This document shows positions 42,034-51,844 of a DNA stretch of 64,000 nt, in pieces; position 1 is the first letter of the stretch; each line of letters starts with the position of its first letter. This DNA comes from Curtobacterium sp. PhB115 (lineage in GTDB: Bacteria; Actinomycetota; Actinomycetes; Actinomycetales; Microbacteriaceae), in NCBI RefSeq assembly GCF_003752025.1, contig NZ_RJKR01000005.1, forward strand, positions 782,241 to 846,240, written 5' to 3'. The notes beneath the pieces are model-generated. The model had not been told where the DNA came from and did no database searches. It saw only the letters and a list, made by a program, of their open reading frames with translations. The position numbers and the translations under genes were made by a program.

Positions 42034-43848
42034 TCAACCTACCGGAGATTCACAGCCTGCGGACAGGGGCTGCGTAACTTTCTGATGAACTCCGGGAGTG
42101 GACACCGCGTCGACCGGAGTCGTCGCCTGGCCCGGACCACCCAGGTACTGGACTCGTATGGTCGTGCTTTTCCCTGGTGAGAGCAGTGCCTGGAACTGCG
42201 CGACGGGGTGCTTGCCGTCCATCGCGGTCTGCGGAGACGCCGTCTTGCCATCCTGAGAAGACGCAACGTAGACCCCTGAAGAGGGGGCATAGATCGCCAC
42301 GTTTGTCCGCACAGCGCCGGGCGACACGCCGTAGATGCCGCCGCCTGTGACGTACTCCGGCAGGCTCGTCGCCGCGTCTGCGGGGGCGGAGCTCTTCAGG
42401 GTGACCTCGACCGTCCAGGTCGGTCGGCCGTCCTTCCGGCACACTTCACTACCGATCGAGACCGTCTTCTCGAGGTAGTAGTCCATCTTCGCGCCGGTGG
42501 CGTCGTTGAGGTAGACACCGAACTGCTGCGAGCTGTCGTCGTTCTTCGGCAGCTCCCCCGCGATCGCGGTGCCTGCCAGCTCGGCCTGTTCGCCCTTGTC
42601 CGCGCTCCAGAGCTTCACCCGGCCCTCGTCCACGCCCGTCGTGAGCGCCGCGATGAACTCCTTCGGGTCGAACCCGCCCTCGGACACCTTCGTGAAGACG
42701 GCACTCGCGGCCGACGCGAAGAACGCGTCCTGGACCGCCGGGTCCGGGTACTTCGCGTAGGCGTCGCTCAGCAGAAACTGCACGGCGTTGTCCGACGTCA
42801 GCTCGTCCCCGGTCGCGAGGGTGACCGGCCCGGTGGCCTTGAGGATGTAGCCGAGCGTCACCGGGTCGATCGACAGCACGCCGTCGACCTGCTGCCCGTG
42901 CTCCTGCTTCCACATCTGGCGGGCGAGCTTCGCAGACGTGTCGAATCGCGGAGTCAGGGTCACGTCCTGCATGTACTTGCCGGTGATCGACCCGTACAGC
43001 CCCGTGGTGTCGGTGCCGAGCGGCAGGACCGGGTCCTCGTACGGGCCGAACGAAGACCCCGCCGCCTGGCTCTCGAGGTGGATAGCTCCGTCCTCCACCG
43101 TCAGGAGCGCCACGGCACCGGGGATCCCCCCGCCCGCTCGCAACTCGGCATTGTTCTGGAACAGCACGAGGTACTGCCTCGCGCCGTCGTCCCCGAGCAT
43201 CGGAGGCACGAGTGACACTGCCTTGTTCGCAACTGCGGCCTGCTCGGACACGGATGCCAGCGACGTTCTGAGCTGCCGGACCGCGTCGGTCACAGCGGAC
43301 ACGGTGTCGGTCGTGTCGATACCATCGGCGGCCCTCGTCGCCTCACTGAGAGCGGTGGTCGCCCGAGCGACCGCCGGCTGCGCTGTCATGAGCGGCTGCA
43401 GATCGATCTTGCCGTCCTGGGGCTTGAAGGCATCGACGTCCACATCGCCGAGCACGCCAGCGACCGGCCGCACCGCGTTGCTCGCGACGTCGTCGACGAT
43501 CACGGAGACCTGCCGGACCGCTGCGAGGTTCTCCCCGATGAACGGCGTCCGCTCGAAGAGTGCCCAAACGGGGTCGCCTGTGAGTGCACGAGCTCCAGCC
43601 GCGCTGTCTTCGAGCTCCTTCGCCGTGCGCTGCGCACCCTTGGTGTCGCCCTTCGTCAGCTGCGACTTGAGCGTGTCGACGTGCGAGACCGACGCCTCGA
43701 GATCTCGCTTCGCAAGCAGCCCGCGGACGCCGACCCACGCGACCGCGAGGATCACCAGGACGATGAGTGCGAGGACACCCCACAGGACGTAGCGAGGTCG
43801 GGACCGCTGACGTCGTGCAGCGCGTCGGGACTCGGGTAGGGCCGACAT
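42034..43848 (-). CDS. DUF4012 protein of the exopolysaccharide locus
   Basis: A 604-residue protein with a basic cytosolic head, one membrane segment (residues 20-42) and a large outside part. It matches DUF4012: LVLFQNNAELRAGGGIPGAV, EDPVLPLGTDT, FDTSAKLARQMW and DGVLSIDPVTLGYILKATGP. These proteins recur in actinobacterial and other capsule loci, but their activity is unknown; a relation to LytR-CpsA-Psr attachment enzymes is often suggested. GAGGA precedes ATG 43848. It follows fcl by 44 nt. Confidence 0.85.
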   Translation of the reverse strand: MSALPESRRAARRQRSRPRYVLWGVLALIVLVILAVAWVGVRGLLAKRDLEASVSHVDTLKSQLTKGDTKGAQRTAKELEDSAAGARALTGDPVWALFERTPFIGENLAAVRQVSVIVDDVASNAVRPVAGVLGDVDVDAFKPQDGKIDLQPLMTAQPAVARATTALSEATRAADGIDTTDTVSAVTDAVRQLRTSLASVSEQAAVANKAVSLVPPMLGDDGARQYLVLFQNNAELRAGGGIPGAVALLTVEDGAIHLESQAAGSSFGPYEDPVLPLGTDTTGLYGSITGKYMQDVTLTPRFDTSAKLARQMWKQEHGQQVDGVLSIDPVTLGYILKATGPVTLATGDELTSDNAVQFLLSDAYAKYPDPAVQDAFFASAASAVFTKVSEGGFDPKEFIAALTTGVDEGRVKLWSADKGEQAELAGTAIAGELPKNDDSSQQFGVYLNDATGAKMDYYLEKTVSIGSEVCRKDGRPTWTVEVTLKSSAPADAATSLPEYVTGGGIYGVSPGAVRTNVAIYAPSSGVYVASSQDGKTASPQTAMDGKHPVAQFQALLSPGKSTTIRVQYLGGPGQATTPVDAVSTPGVHQKVTQPLSAGCESPVG

Positions 43849-43892
43849 TGCTTCATCCTCACGTTCGGCCGTGCCCGGCCGGGCGGTCCGCG

Positions 43893-44864
43893 TCACTCGC
43901 GGATGTGGTCGACGTTCTCTCGGTACCAGTCGATGGTGCTGCGCAGGCCGTCCTCGAGACCGATCCCGGCGCGCCAACCGGCGTCGCCGAGCTTCGAGAC
44001 GTCCAGGAGCTTCTGGGGCGTGCCGTCCGGCTTCGAGGTGTCCCAGACGGTTTCACCGTCGAATCCGACGATCTTCGCGATCGTCTCGGCGATCTCCTTG
44101 ATGGTGACGTCCGAGCCCGTGCCGACGTTGACCTGCTCCGGGCCGTCGTAGTGCTCCATGAGGTGCAACACGGCGGCAGCCATGTCGTCGACGTGCAGGA
44201 ACTCCCGGCGTGGCGAACCGGTCCCCCAGTTCTCGACCTTGTCGGCGCCGTCGCGCACGGCCTCGTCGTACCGACGGATCAGCGCCGGCAGCACGTGCGA
44301 GCCGGTCGGCGAGAAGTTGTCGCCGGGCCCGTACAGGTTCGTGGGCATCGCCGAGATCCACGGCAGCCCGTGTTGGCGGCGGACTGCCTGCACCTGCATG
44401 ATGCCGGCGATCTTCGCGATGGCGTACGCGTCGTTCGTCGGCTCGAGGTGCCCCGTCAGCAGGGAGTCCTCGTGGATCGGCTGCTCGGCGAACTTCGGGT
44501 AGATGCACGACGAGCCGAGGAACATCAATCGCTCGGTGCCGTGCTCGACGGCCGCGTCCATGACGTTGACCTGGATCTGCAGGTTCTCGCTGAGGAAGTC
44601 GTGCGGGAACGTGTTGTTCGCCATGATCCCGCCGACCTTCGCGGCGGCGAGGACCACGTACTTCGGCTTCTGCTCGGCGAAGAAGGCGAAGACACCGTTG
44701 CGGTCCTTCAGGTCGAGCTCGCTCGACGTTCGACCAACGAGGTCAGTGAAGCCGTCGCTCTCCAGCCGCCGCCATACTGCGGATCCGACGAGGCCGCGGT
44801 GTCCAGCGACGTACACACGCGCTGAACGATCCAGCGGACCGGCGGCGAAACCAGTCTCGGACAT
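43893..44864 (-). CDS. fcl: GDP-L-fucose synthase
   Basis: A 323-residue epimerase-reductase that turns GDP-4-keto-6-deoxymannose into GDP-L-fucose. The NADPH loop is VAGHRGLVGSAV. The catalytic set is Ser in LGSSCIYPKFA and Tyr-Lys in NDAYAIAKIAG. The fcl-type GGIMANNTFPHDF and NLYGPGDNFSPTGSHVLPALI are present. ATG 44864 overlaps the gmd stop as TGATG. With gmd it makes fucose available to the polymer. Confidence 0.96.
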   Translation of the reverse strand: MSETGFAAGPLDRSARVYVAGHRGLVGSAVWRRLESDGFTDLVGRTSSELDLKDRNGVFAFFAEQKPKYVVLAAAKVGGIMANNTFPHDFLSENLQIQVNVMDAAVEHGTERLMFLGSSCIYPKFAEQPIHEDSLLTGHLEPTNDAYAIAKIAGIMQVQAVRRQHGLPWISAMPTNLYGPGDNFSPTGSHVLPALIRRYDEAVRDGADKVENWGTGSPRREFLHVDDMAAAVLHLMEHYDGPEQVNVGTGSDVTIKEIAETIAKIVGFDGETVWDTSKPDGTPQKLLDVSKLGDAGWRAGIGLEDGLRSTIDWYRENVDHIRE

Positions 44865-45892
44865 CAGGACTCCCAACTGGCGAGCTTGACCTTGTCGATC
44901 CACGGCCGACCTTCACATTCAAGCGCCTCGATGTCAGCGTCGACCATGATCCGCGCGAGCTCGGCCGTGTCGACCGTCGCTTCCCAGCCGAGCTTCTCCT
45001 TGGCCTTCGATGCATCGCCGACCAGCGCGTCCACCTCGGACGGGCGGAGGTACCGCTCATCGAACTTGACGTGGTCTTCCCAGTTCAACCCGGCGTGCGA
45101 GAACGCGGCCTCGAGGAAGTCCTTGACGGTGAAGTTGCCGCCCGTCGCCAGGACGAAGTCCTCGGGCTCATCGGCCTGCAGCATCCGCCACATGCCCTCC
45201 ACGTACTCCGCCGCGTATCCCCAGTCACGAACGGAGTCGAGGTTGCCGAGGTACACGAACTGCTCCCGCCCGGCCTTGATCCGAGCAACTGCGCGGGTGA
45301 TCTTGCGCGTCACGAACGTCTCACCGCGACGCGGTGACTCGTGGTTGAACAAGATCCCGTTGACCGCGAACATGCCGTACGCCTCGCGGTAGTTGCGGGT
45401 GACCCAGTAGCTGTAGACCTTCGCGGCTCCGTACGGGGAACGCGGCCAGAAAGGGGTCTCCTCGTTCTGCGGCGGCGGCGTCGCCCCGAACATCTCCGAC
45501 GACGACGCCTGGTAGAAGCGCGTGTGGATGCCGGATACTCGAACCGCCTCCAGCATGCGCATCGTGCCCACGCCGGTCACGTCGCCGGTGTGTTCCGGCT
45601 CGTCGAACGACACGCGCACGTGCGACTGCGCGGCCAGGTTGTACACCTCGTCCGGCTTCAGCTCGCTGAGGAGACTGACAAGCCGCGCGCCGTCACCCAG
45701 GTCGCCGTAGTGCAGGAACAGCTTCGCCGCAGGCTCATGAGGGTCCTGGTACAGGTGGTCGATCCGGGAAGTATTGAAGGTCGAGGCCCGACGGATCAGT
45801 CCGTGCACCTCGTATCCCTTCCGGAGCAACAGCTCGGCCAGGTAGGAACCGTCCTGGCCGGTGATGCCCGTGATGAAGGCGCGTTTCGTCAA
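44864..45892 (-). CDS. gmd: GDP-mannose 4,6-dehydratase
   Basis: A 342-residue SDR-type dehydratase, first step from GDP-mannose to GDP-fucose. NADP loop [17 protein letters not shown], Thr/Ser-Glu pair in [18 protein letters not shown], and Tyr-Lys in [12 protein letters not shown]. The start is TTG 45892, overlapping the upstream glycosyltransferase stop as TTGA. Confidence 0.96.
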   Translation of the reverse strand: MTKRAFITGITGQDGSYLAELLLRKGYEVHGLIRRASTFNTSRIDHLYQDPHEPAAKLFLHYGDLGDGARLVSLLSELKPDEVYNLAAQSHVRVSFDEPEHTGDVTGVGTMRMLEAVRVSGIHTRFYQASSSEMFGATPPPQNEETPFWPRSPYGAAKVYSYWVTRNYREAYGMFAVNGILFNHESPRRGETFVTRKITRAVARIKAGREQFVYLGNLDSVRDWGYAAEYVEGMWRMLQADEPEDFVLATGGNFTVKDFLEAAFSHAGLNWEDHVKFDERYLRPSEVDALVGDASKAKEKLGWEATVDTAELARIMVDADIEALECEGRPWIDKVKLASWES

Positions 45893-47163
45893 TCGGTCCT
45901 CGTCTGCTGGGTGGTCTTCGGGTGGAACGCATCGAACCGACCAGGGCGGAGCGATGCGAAGAGCGAACCGAACTTCATGAGAGCTGCGTTCGGCGTCAGG
46001 TGCTGTTCGAGGAAGGACAAAGCGGATTTTCCGAACTCCCGAGCGGCCGCCTCGTCCGCTCCGAGCAGCAAAGCTTCGTCGAGGAGGGCGGAGGGGTCGC
46101 CTGCAGGCACCGCGCGCCCTGCGCCCGCCGTCAGCACCTCGTACTCGGTGACACTTCCGGGCTCCGTCGACGCGAGCACCGGCAATCCAGTGCTGAAGTA
46201 CGACGTCAACTTGCTCGGCACCGCCATGCCTGAGATGCCTGGCGCTTCGTTCACCAACAACACGTCGGCGCTGTTCATCGCGGCGACGAACTCTTCGTCC
46301 GGCAACGAGTCGAGGAACACGAGTCGCTCGACGTCCGCGCCGAGCGCCTGGAGGCGCTGCCGCTGGTTCCCTCCGCCGAGCAAGACGAACCGGATGCGCT
46401 CCTGACGCTCGTCCGCAAGGCGAGCGGCCTCCACCACGTTCTCAAGTCCCTGCTTCACACCGATGTTCCCGGCGTGAAGGACCACTGTCTCGTCGGGCTG
46501 CCAGCCGAGTCTCGCTCGGACGGCCTGTCGATCGACCTGCTCAGGAGCCGATACGTGCGACCAGTTGCGGATCACGACGACTTGGTCGTGCCGCACGCCC
46601 AGCTCTCGGACGACGTGGTCCTTGAACCGATCGTGGATCACGACAACAGCATCCGAGTTTCGGAGCAGCCACGACTCGGCGCGACGAACCACCTTGGTCG
46701 CGAAACCGCCTTGCCCGGTCTCCTCAAGGCCCAACGAGTAGAGGTCCTGCACCCAAGTGACGACGGGGGCAGAACGCCGACGGAGTCGGGAACGAACCAT
46801 CGCCACCGCCGACGAGAAGAGCGCAGGCGAAACCAGGACGACGACATCGGCGTTTCGCCATGACGCGAATGCCGCCCGGAAGCCGAACGTCAGCTCGGAC
46901 AGCAGTCGGAGTACGCCCACGGGACGCGCCGGCAGGACATGACGCAGCCGAGTCACGTGCACGTCATCGTGGACGCTGGACCGCCGGCTCGGCGGCGCCT
47001 CGGGTCCGAAGGACCAGTCCGGGTAGTGGGGGAACGCAGTCAGCACGGACGTCTGGACGCCTGCCGCGGCCAAGCTCGAAGCGAGACCGCCGGTGTACGG
47101 CGCGATGCCGGTCGGTTCCGGCGGATAGTTCAATCCGACGAAGACGAGAGACCCCTGCTGCAC
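45889..47163 (-). CDS. GT4 glycosyltransferase, WcaI-like
   Basis: A 424-residue GT-B enzyme. It resembles WcaI-type colanic acid transferases: [48 protein letters not shown] and [18 protein letters not shown]. The nucleotide-sugar binding end is [20 protein letters not shown]. The sugar added is unknown; fucose is possible from the operon. The start is GTG 47163, with TGTTAT nine nt upstream. Confidence 0.88.
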   Translation of the reverse strand: MQQGSLVFVGLNYPPEPTGIAPYTGGLASSLAAAGVQTSVLTAFPHYPDWSFGPEAPPSRRSSVHDDVHVTRLRHVLPARPVGVLRLLSELTFGFRAAFASWRNADVVVLVSPALFSSAVAMVRSRLRRRSAPVVTWVQDLYSLGLEETGQGGFATKVVRRAESWLLRNSDAVVVIHDRFKDHVVRELGVRHDQVVVIRNWSHVSAPEQVDRQAVRARLGWQPDETVVLHAGNIGVKQGLENVVEAARLADERQERIRFVLLGGGNQRQRLQALGADVERLVFLDSLPDEEFVAAMNSADVLLVNEAPGISGMAVPSKLTSYFSTGLPVLASTEPGSVTEYEVLTAGAGRAVPAGDPSALLDEALLLGADEAAAREFGKSALSFLEQHLTPNAALMKFGSLFASLRPGRFDAFHPKTTQQTRTD

Positions 47164-47294
47164 CTGCAGACCATAACAGTTGCTCAGTTAACGGCAGGGG
47201 TCGACTCCATACTTGACCCCACAAGTGGCGGCACACGCCCGCCGAGCGACACTTGATGGATAGAGGCGTCTCTGGAAACAGGCTCATCACTGCC

Positions 47295-47300
47295 TAAGAT
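47295..47300 (+). promoter_or_regulatory. -10 candidate of the acetyltransferase operon
   Basis: TAAGAT lies 51 nt before ATG 47352 in the divergent 188-bp space, leaving a leader with AGGAG. Confidence 0.4.
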
Positions 47301-47351
47301 GGCGCCGAGCAGTCTGGCGCCCCGGCGCCACCGGGGACAGGAGTTACAGCG

Positions 47352-47942
47352 ATGCAGGCCGACACCGAGCCGACCCGCGTGATCCCTCTCGCCGCTGCAC
47401 CAGGGGAACGACAGTCTTGGGGCCGCTCCCGCTTCACCGTTTACCTGTGGGGTGCCGTCGAGCTGCTCTTCGTCGCGAACCCGTGGCAAATATCCTCGAG
47501 ACTCCGCGTCCAGGCGCTACGCGCTTTCGGTGCTGAGATCGGAACCGGCGTCATCTTCCGTCCGAGGACCAGAGTTCGCTTCCCTTGGAAGCTCCACATC
47601 GGAAACGACAGCTGGATCGGTGAGGGTGTCTGGTTTCACAATCAGGACCACATCCACGTCGGTCGCGATGTCGTGATCTCCCAGGAGACATTCCTCACGA
47701 CCGGCAGCCACGCGCATCGGCGTGACATGGCGCTCCTGACTCGCCCCATCCACATCGAGGACGGCGTCTGGATCACGTCTCGATGCATGGTGCTCGGCGG
47801 GACGCGCATGGGGATGTCTTCGTTGGCGACGCCAATGTCGGTCGTGAGCGGCACCATCCGTGCGAACACGGTTGTCCAGGGAGCGCCGGCCGTTCCGGTC
47901 GGGAACCGGTTCGATGGTCACGACTTGGTCTCTCGACGATGA
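47352..47942 (+). CDS. WcaF-like hexapeptide acetyltransferase
   Basis: A 196-residue left-handed beta-helix acetyltransferase of the WcaF type, which O-acetylates exopolysaccharide sugars. An N-terminal hydrophobic part (FTVYLWGAVELLF) is typical of the colanic-acid subgroup. Hexapeptide turns include IGTGVIFRPRTRV and HIGNDSWIGEGVWFHN, the catalytic His is in TTGSHAHRRD, and GVWITSRCMVLGG follows. AGGAG precedes ATG 47352. The stop overlaps the next start as ATGA. Confidence 0.9.
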   Translation: MQADTEPTRVIPLAAAPGERQSWGRSRFTVYLWGAVELLFVANPWQISSRLRVQALRAFGAEIGTGVIFRPRTRVRFPWKLHIGNDSWIGEGVWFHNQDHIHVGRDVVISQETFLTTGSHAHRRDMALLTRPIHIEDGVWITSRCMVLGGTRMGMSSLATPMSVVSGTIRANTVVQGAPAVPVGNRFDGHDLVSRR

Positions 47943-50188
47943 GGATCGTGCAGTTCGTTTCGTACGTTTCCGTCGACGGGGCGTTCGGCGGCCCGGTGGC
48001 CGTCGCTGCTGCACAAGCACAGGAACTTGCCCGCCAAGGCCACGACGTCACGCTCATCGCCGGCTGGGACGGCAAAGCCAGTCTCGTGATCCCGGGTGTG
48101 AAGGTTGTCCTCGCGCCTGTACAGCGCATGCCGAGAGCGAGGTTCTTGGGATTGCGGTCTCGGGCTGTGCGTGCCTGGATCCGAAGGAACGCAAAACGGA
48201 TCGACGTCCTTCACATTCACTCGGGACGGCACATCCTCGACCTGGAAGTGGCGCGCGCAGCCAGACTGCTGGGCGTGCCGTACTTCCTGCAGACGCACGG
48301 GATGATTGCTCCGCGGCAACAACAGATCACTCGCATCCTCGACAGGCTGCTCACCGCCCCGGCGGTGCGCGGCGCACGAGCAACATTCACGCTCACTGAC
48401 GCCGAGCACCTTGAGCTGGCAGCGTTGTTCCCGGGCGCGACGCTGGCCCCCACCCGGAACGGCGTGGCTCCCGTTGCCGTCAGCGATCCCCCCGGCAGAG
48501 GACGAGCGAGCGAAGTCTTGTTCATCGCCAGGTTGCATCCTCGCAAACGCGTCATGGCGTTCGCGGAGATGGCCGCGCTCGCCAGCGTGGGTCATCCCTG
48601 GTTGAACTTCGTCGTCATCGGCCCGGACGAGGGCGACCTTGGACGTCTGACGGAGTTCATCCGCGCGCACCCAGAGGTCCGCCTCTCCTACGAAGGCGCG
48701 CTCCCACCCGGTCGCGCAGCGGAGCGCTTGACCGGTGCCGTCGCTTACGTCCTGCCGAGCCGAGGGGAGGTTTTTCCGATGACGGTGCTCGAAGCGATCT
48801 CCGTCGACACGCCGGTCGTCCTGACTGACGATTGTGGCATCGCAGAGGACCTGCGTGCTCGTGGGGCGGCGCTGGTGAGCGACGGATCTCCGGCGTCACT
48901 TCGTGACCTGCTTCTCTCCATCGTCGACACTCCAGGTCTTCGTGACCGCTTGGTTAGTGCCATGCGTCTGGCGCTCCTTGACCAGTACTCGATCTCGAGC
49001 GTCGTGGGCGAACTTGTCCAGCACTACGAGCGTGAGCGGTCAGCTCAGCGTCCGGCCGTGGTCTGGCTCACGAACGCGGCTCCTCCATATCGTTTGCCGG
49101 TCTGGGAAGCATTCGCGGAGCGTGTCGACCTCGAGGTTTGGCTCCTCGAGAACGATCGCCGCCTCCAGCGCGATGACAACAATCGAGGTGACGACTGGCT
49201 CGTGGGCGAGTCTGCCAGCACATACCGCGTTCGATTCTTGAAGAGCTCCGTACTGCGGCGAGGCGAGGCGCGGCACTACATCACGGCGTCACTGCCGGTG
49301 CGCGCCCTCCGCGGGAAGGACGCGATCCTCATCGGGGGATGGGACTCGCCCGCGTACTGGTCTGCGTCGCTGGCTGCCCGGCTGGCTGGCGTGCGGCGAG
49401 TCGGTTTCTACGAGTCGCACCGACTATCCCAACAACACACCAGTGGCGCCATCGCGGCGTTGCGTCGGCTCTTCTTCCGCTCCCTCGACGGCGTGGTCGT
49501 ACCCGGTACAGCGGCGCGGGACGCGCTCGACAAGGAAGGTATCGACACCAGGAAGATCGAGGTGGGCTTCAATGCCGTAGACGTGCAGGGCATCCGTCAG
49601 GCGACCGTTCGTGCGCGCGACATGCTCACCGATCCGGGCATGAACGTTGGGTACCGCCTCCTCTCGGTCGGTCAGCTGATCCCGCGGAAGAACATCGCAG
49701 CAGTGATCGACGCAATCTCGAGTCCTGAGCTGCGGAAGGCGACGCTCACCATCGTGGGCGTCGGGGACGAGGAATCGACGCTCCGCGCTCGAGCTGCGGC
49801 GCGCGGTGTGGCCGACCGCGTGACCTTCCTGGGATACGTTCCGGCGGCGGGGCTTCCGGACGTCTTCGCTGTTCACGACGTCCTCGTGCACGCCGCGACT
49901 GAAGAAGTGTGGGGGCTTGTGGTGAACGAAGCCCTCGCGGCAGGGCTCGGGGTCGCGGTGGCGCGGAGCGCCGGCGTGGCTCAGTCGGTCGACGGAATGC
50001 GTGGCGTTCGCCTGACGGGGACGACCAGCCGCGAGATCAGCAGAACGCTCGTCGCGATGCTTCCATTTTCGCACGAATCGGACCCAGCTATCTTGCAGCA
50101 CACCCCCGAGGCATTCTCGCGCACATTCGAACGCGCGCTCCTCCCGGCCGTCGAAGCCGCACCCCACGAAGATAGCCCATCGCGATAA
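47939..50188 (+). CDS. fusion of two GT4 glycosyltransferases
   Basis: A 749-residue protein made of two complete GT-B modules in one frame. Module 1 (residues 1-380) begins MRIVQFVSYVSVDGAFGGP, has LHIHSGRHILDLEVARAA, FIARLHPRKR and the donor-binding LPSRGEVFPMTVLEAISVDTPVV. Module 2 (about 385-749) begins VVWLTNAAPPYRLPVWEAFA, with FYESHRLSQQHTSG, LSVGQLIPRKNI and ATEEVWGLVVNEALAAGLGV. Each would normally be a separate 370-residue enzyme, so it may add two successive sugars. Overlaps the acetyltransferase gene as ATGA. Confidence 0.9.
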   Translation: MRIVQFVSYVSVDGAFGGPVAVAAAQAQELARQGHDVTLIAGWDGKASLVIPGVKVVLAPVQRMPRARFLGLRSRAVRAWIRRNAKRIDVLHIHSGRHILDLEVARAARLLGVPYFLQTHGMIAPRQQQITRILDRLLTAPAVRGARATFTLTDAEHLELAALFPGATLAPTRNGVAPVAVSDPPGRGRASEVLFIARLHPRKRVMAFAEMAALASVGHPWLNFVVIGPDEGDLGRLTEFIRAHPEVRLSYEGALPPGRAAERLTGAVAYVLPSRGEVFPMTVLEAISVDTPVVLTDDCGIAEDLRARGAALVSDGSPASLRDLLLSIVDTPGLRDRLVSAMRLALLDQYSISSVVGELVQHYERERSAQRPAVVWLTNAAPPYRLPVWEAFAERVDLEVWLLENDRRLQRDDNNRGDDWLVGESASTYRVRFLKSSVLRRGEARHYITASLPVRALRGKDAILIGGWDSPAYWSASLAARLAGVRRVGFYESHRLSQQHTSGAIAALRRLFFRSLDGVVVPGTAARDALDKEGIDTRKIEVGFNAVDVQGIRQATVRARDMLTDPGMNVGYRLLSVGQLIPRKNIAAVIDAISSPELRKATLTIVGVGDEESTLRARAAARGVADRVTFLGYVPAAGLPDVFAVHDVLVHAATEEVWGLVVNEALAAGLGVAVARSAGVAQSVDGMRGVRLTGTTSREISRTLVAMLPFSHESDPAILQHTPEAFSRTFERALLPAVEAAPHEDSPSR

Positions 50189-50824
50189 TCGCAAGTGTGG
50201 CGGTGCTGGCGGCCAGCTTTGTCCTGCTCCGGCGCCACACTGCCGCACTTCCCGGCCTCATCCTGGGAGCTCTCTTTCTCGACTTCGCCATCAGCGGGGC
50301 AAGCGTGTGGAATTGATCTAGCGATGAGAACGGTGCCGGACTCCCAGCAGATCGACACCGGCGAGCGGCTCCAATTGGCACGCGCGAACATCGTCGCCAT
50401 CGCAGCATCGGGAGCGGCCGCCGTCAGAGTTCTCCGACCGTTGATCGGGATCGCCGCGTTCGTGGTCTCAGCCTTCACTGACTGTCGCGGCATCCGGCTG
50501 GCGGCAATCGTCCTGGCGCTCACCTGGCGGACCCTCACGGTATCGGTTGGAACTCGCCTAGCTGCAGTTCCCACCGAAAAAGATCGCGCCGCTTCCCGAC
50601 CAGCTCTCGTCGAGCGGCCGCCGCACCTGTCCGCCTGCCTCAGCAGACACAGCGGAACCTAGCTGAGAGGGCTACTGCCCCCAATCGTCCTCGAAGAAGG
50701 CAGATGCGGAAACGAGGGAGCGCTGTATAACCAAAAGCTGACGGCCCGCGTACTGCCAGAGCATCTGGGACAGAATCCGACTTCACCAAGCGGATCCGTG
50801 CTAACCGACAGTGTCGCGCTAATC
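50189..50824. other. 636-bp stretch without a convincing gene
   Basis: The first part reads on the plus strand as a hydrophobic fragment (VAVLAASFVLLRRHTAALPG, then GLILGALFLDFAISGA) ending at TGA 50314-50316, with no good start. A 112-codon frame from ATG 50324 to 50662 has two hydrophobic stretches but no Shine-Dalgarno and no recognisable family. From 50663 to 50824 nothing is seen. It may be a decayed membrane-protein gene at the junction of two oppositely oriented blocks. Confidence 0.45.
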
Positions 50825-51844
50825 TCACACGCCCTCTTTGCCACTTTTACGCAGAACCTCAGCCATGAGCTCCATGTAGCGTGCCGCCGTACGAGCGATG
50901 GAATAAAAATCGGCCACCCTCCCCGCAGCGCCGCGCGCATGATCGCCGAGTTCATTCAGATTCCCGATTGCGCCTAAAACGGCCCGCTCGGCAGATGACG
51001 CGTCGCCCGCAATGAACTCGGTGCGAGGCAACCAGTCGGGGAGCGTTTCACCGACGGAGTCAGAACAGACGATCGGAACTCCAGCCGCAGCCGCTTCCAA
51101 AAGTCCGACGCTGAAGGCTTCCCTGTCCGAGGGGTGAAACAGCAAATCGGTTCCAGCCAGCACCGGTGCAACGTCCTCTATAGCCCCGGGGAAGAACATT
51201 GGCGAGGCCGCTTCGAATCGCCGCATCAGAGATGCCACTTTTGGGGACTCGATGTTCATCGGCCCCCACCATCGCAAACGCACATCGGGACTTGAGATGC
51301 GCTCAGCGACCTCGATCCAGAGTTCAGGATTCTTTTGCTCCACGATTCTCGCGATCGTATTAACGCGAACGATCTCCACATCCTCGTGACTGATCCGATT
51401 GAATGAGGAGGCGATGCCATTGGGGATGACCCTCGTCGGTGCAGCCGGAAAACGACTCCGGTAGGCCCGTGCCTGACTCTCAGATACAGCTACGATCGCG
51501 GACGACTTGTGCAGCAGGAGTCGCTCGACAACTCGAAGAGTGCGCGATTCGAAATCGTCCACAGCGCTATGCAGAACGGATATCACCGGCAGGCCTTTGC
51601 GTGCGGCGGCCCGTGCGTAGAGGTTAGGGAGCGCGGAATGAGAGACAACAACGTCCGCAACTGTAGCTCGCAGTCGTCGGCGAAGGGAGAAAAATCGACT
51701 GATCGGATTCTTCGACTTGTCACCCTCAAGGTACAGGGTTGACACCCTAACGCCCGGCATCGCGCACCACGCGTCTTCGAGAGCCGCCGCCAGGGATTCC
51801 GCCCCGCCTACTCGCGGACTTAGGAGAACCTGGACAATGTGCAT
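50825..51844 (-). CDS. GT4 glycosyltransferase
   Basis: A 339-residue GT-B enzyme. The start MHIVQVLLSPRVGGAESLAA holds the acceptor-side Gly-rich loop. Later come VIPNGIASSFNR, ARIVEQKNPELWIEVA and the donor motif FHPSDREAFSVGLLEAAAAGVPIV with its Glu pair. ATG 51844 overlaps the polymerase stop as TAATG. The DNA is visibly richer in A and T than the flanking metabolic genes. Confidence 0.88.
   Translation of the reverse strand: MHIVQVLLSPRVGGAESLAAALEDAWCAMPGVRVSTLYLEGDKSKNPISRFFSLRRRLRATVADVVVSHSALPNLYARAAARKGLPVISVLHSAVDDFESRTLRVVERLLLHKSSAIVAVSESQARAYRSRFPAAPTRVIPNGIASSFNRISHEDVEIVRVNTIARIVEQKNPELWIEVAERISSPDVRLRWWGPMNIESPKVASLMRRFEAASPMFFPGAIEDVAPVLAGTDLLFHPSDREAFSVGLLEAAAAGVPIVCSDSVGETLPDWLPRTEFIAGDASSAERAVLGAIGNLNELGDHARGAAGRVADFYSIARTAARYMELMAEVLRKSGKEGV

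Noticed and set aside
49981..50574. A 197-codon minus-strand gene in the 50.2 kb gap
   Set aside because: It overlaps the end of the fused glycosyltransferase and has no domain, signal or ribosome site.
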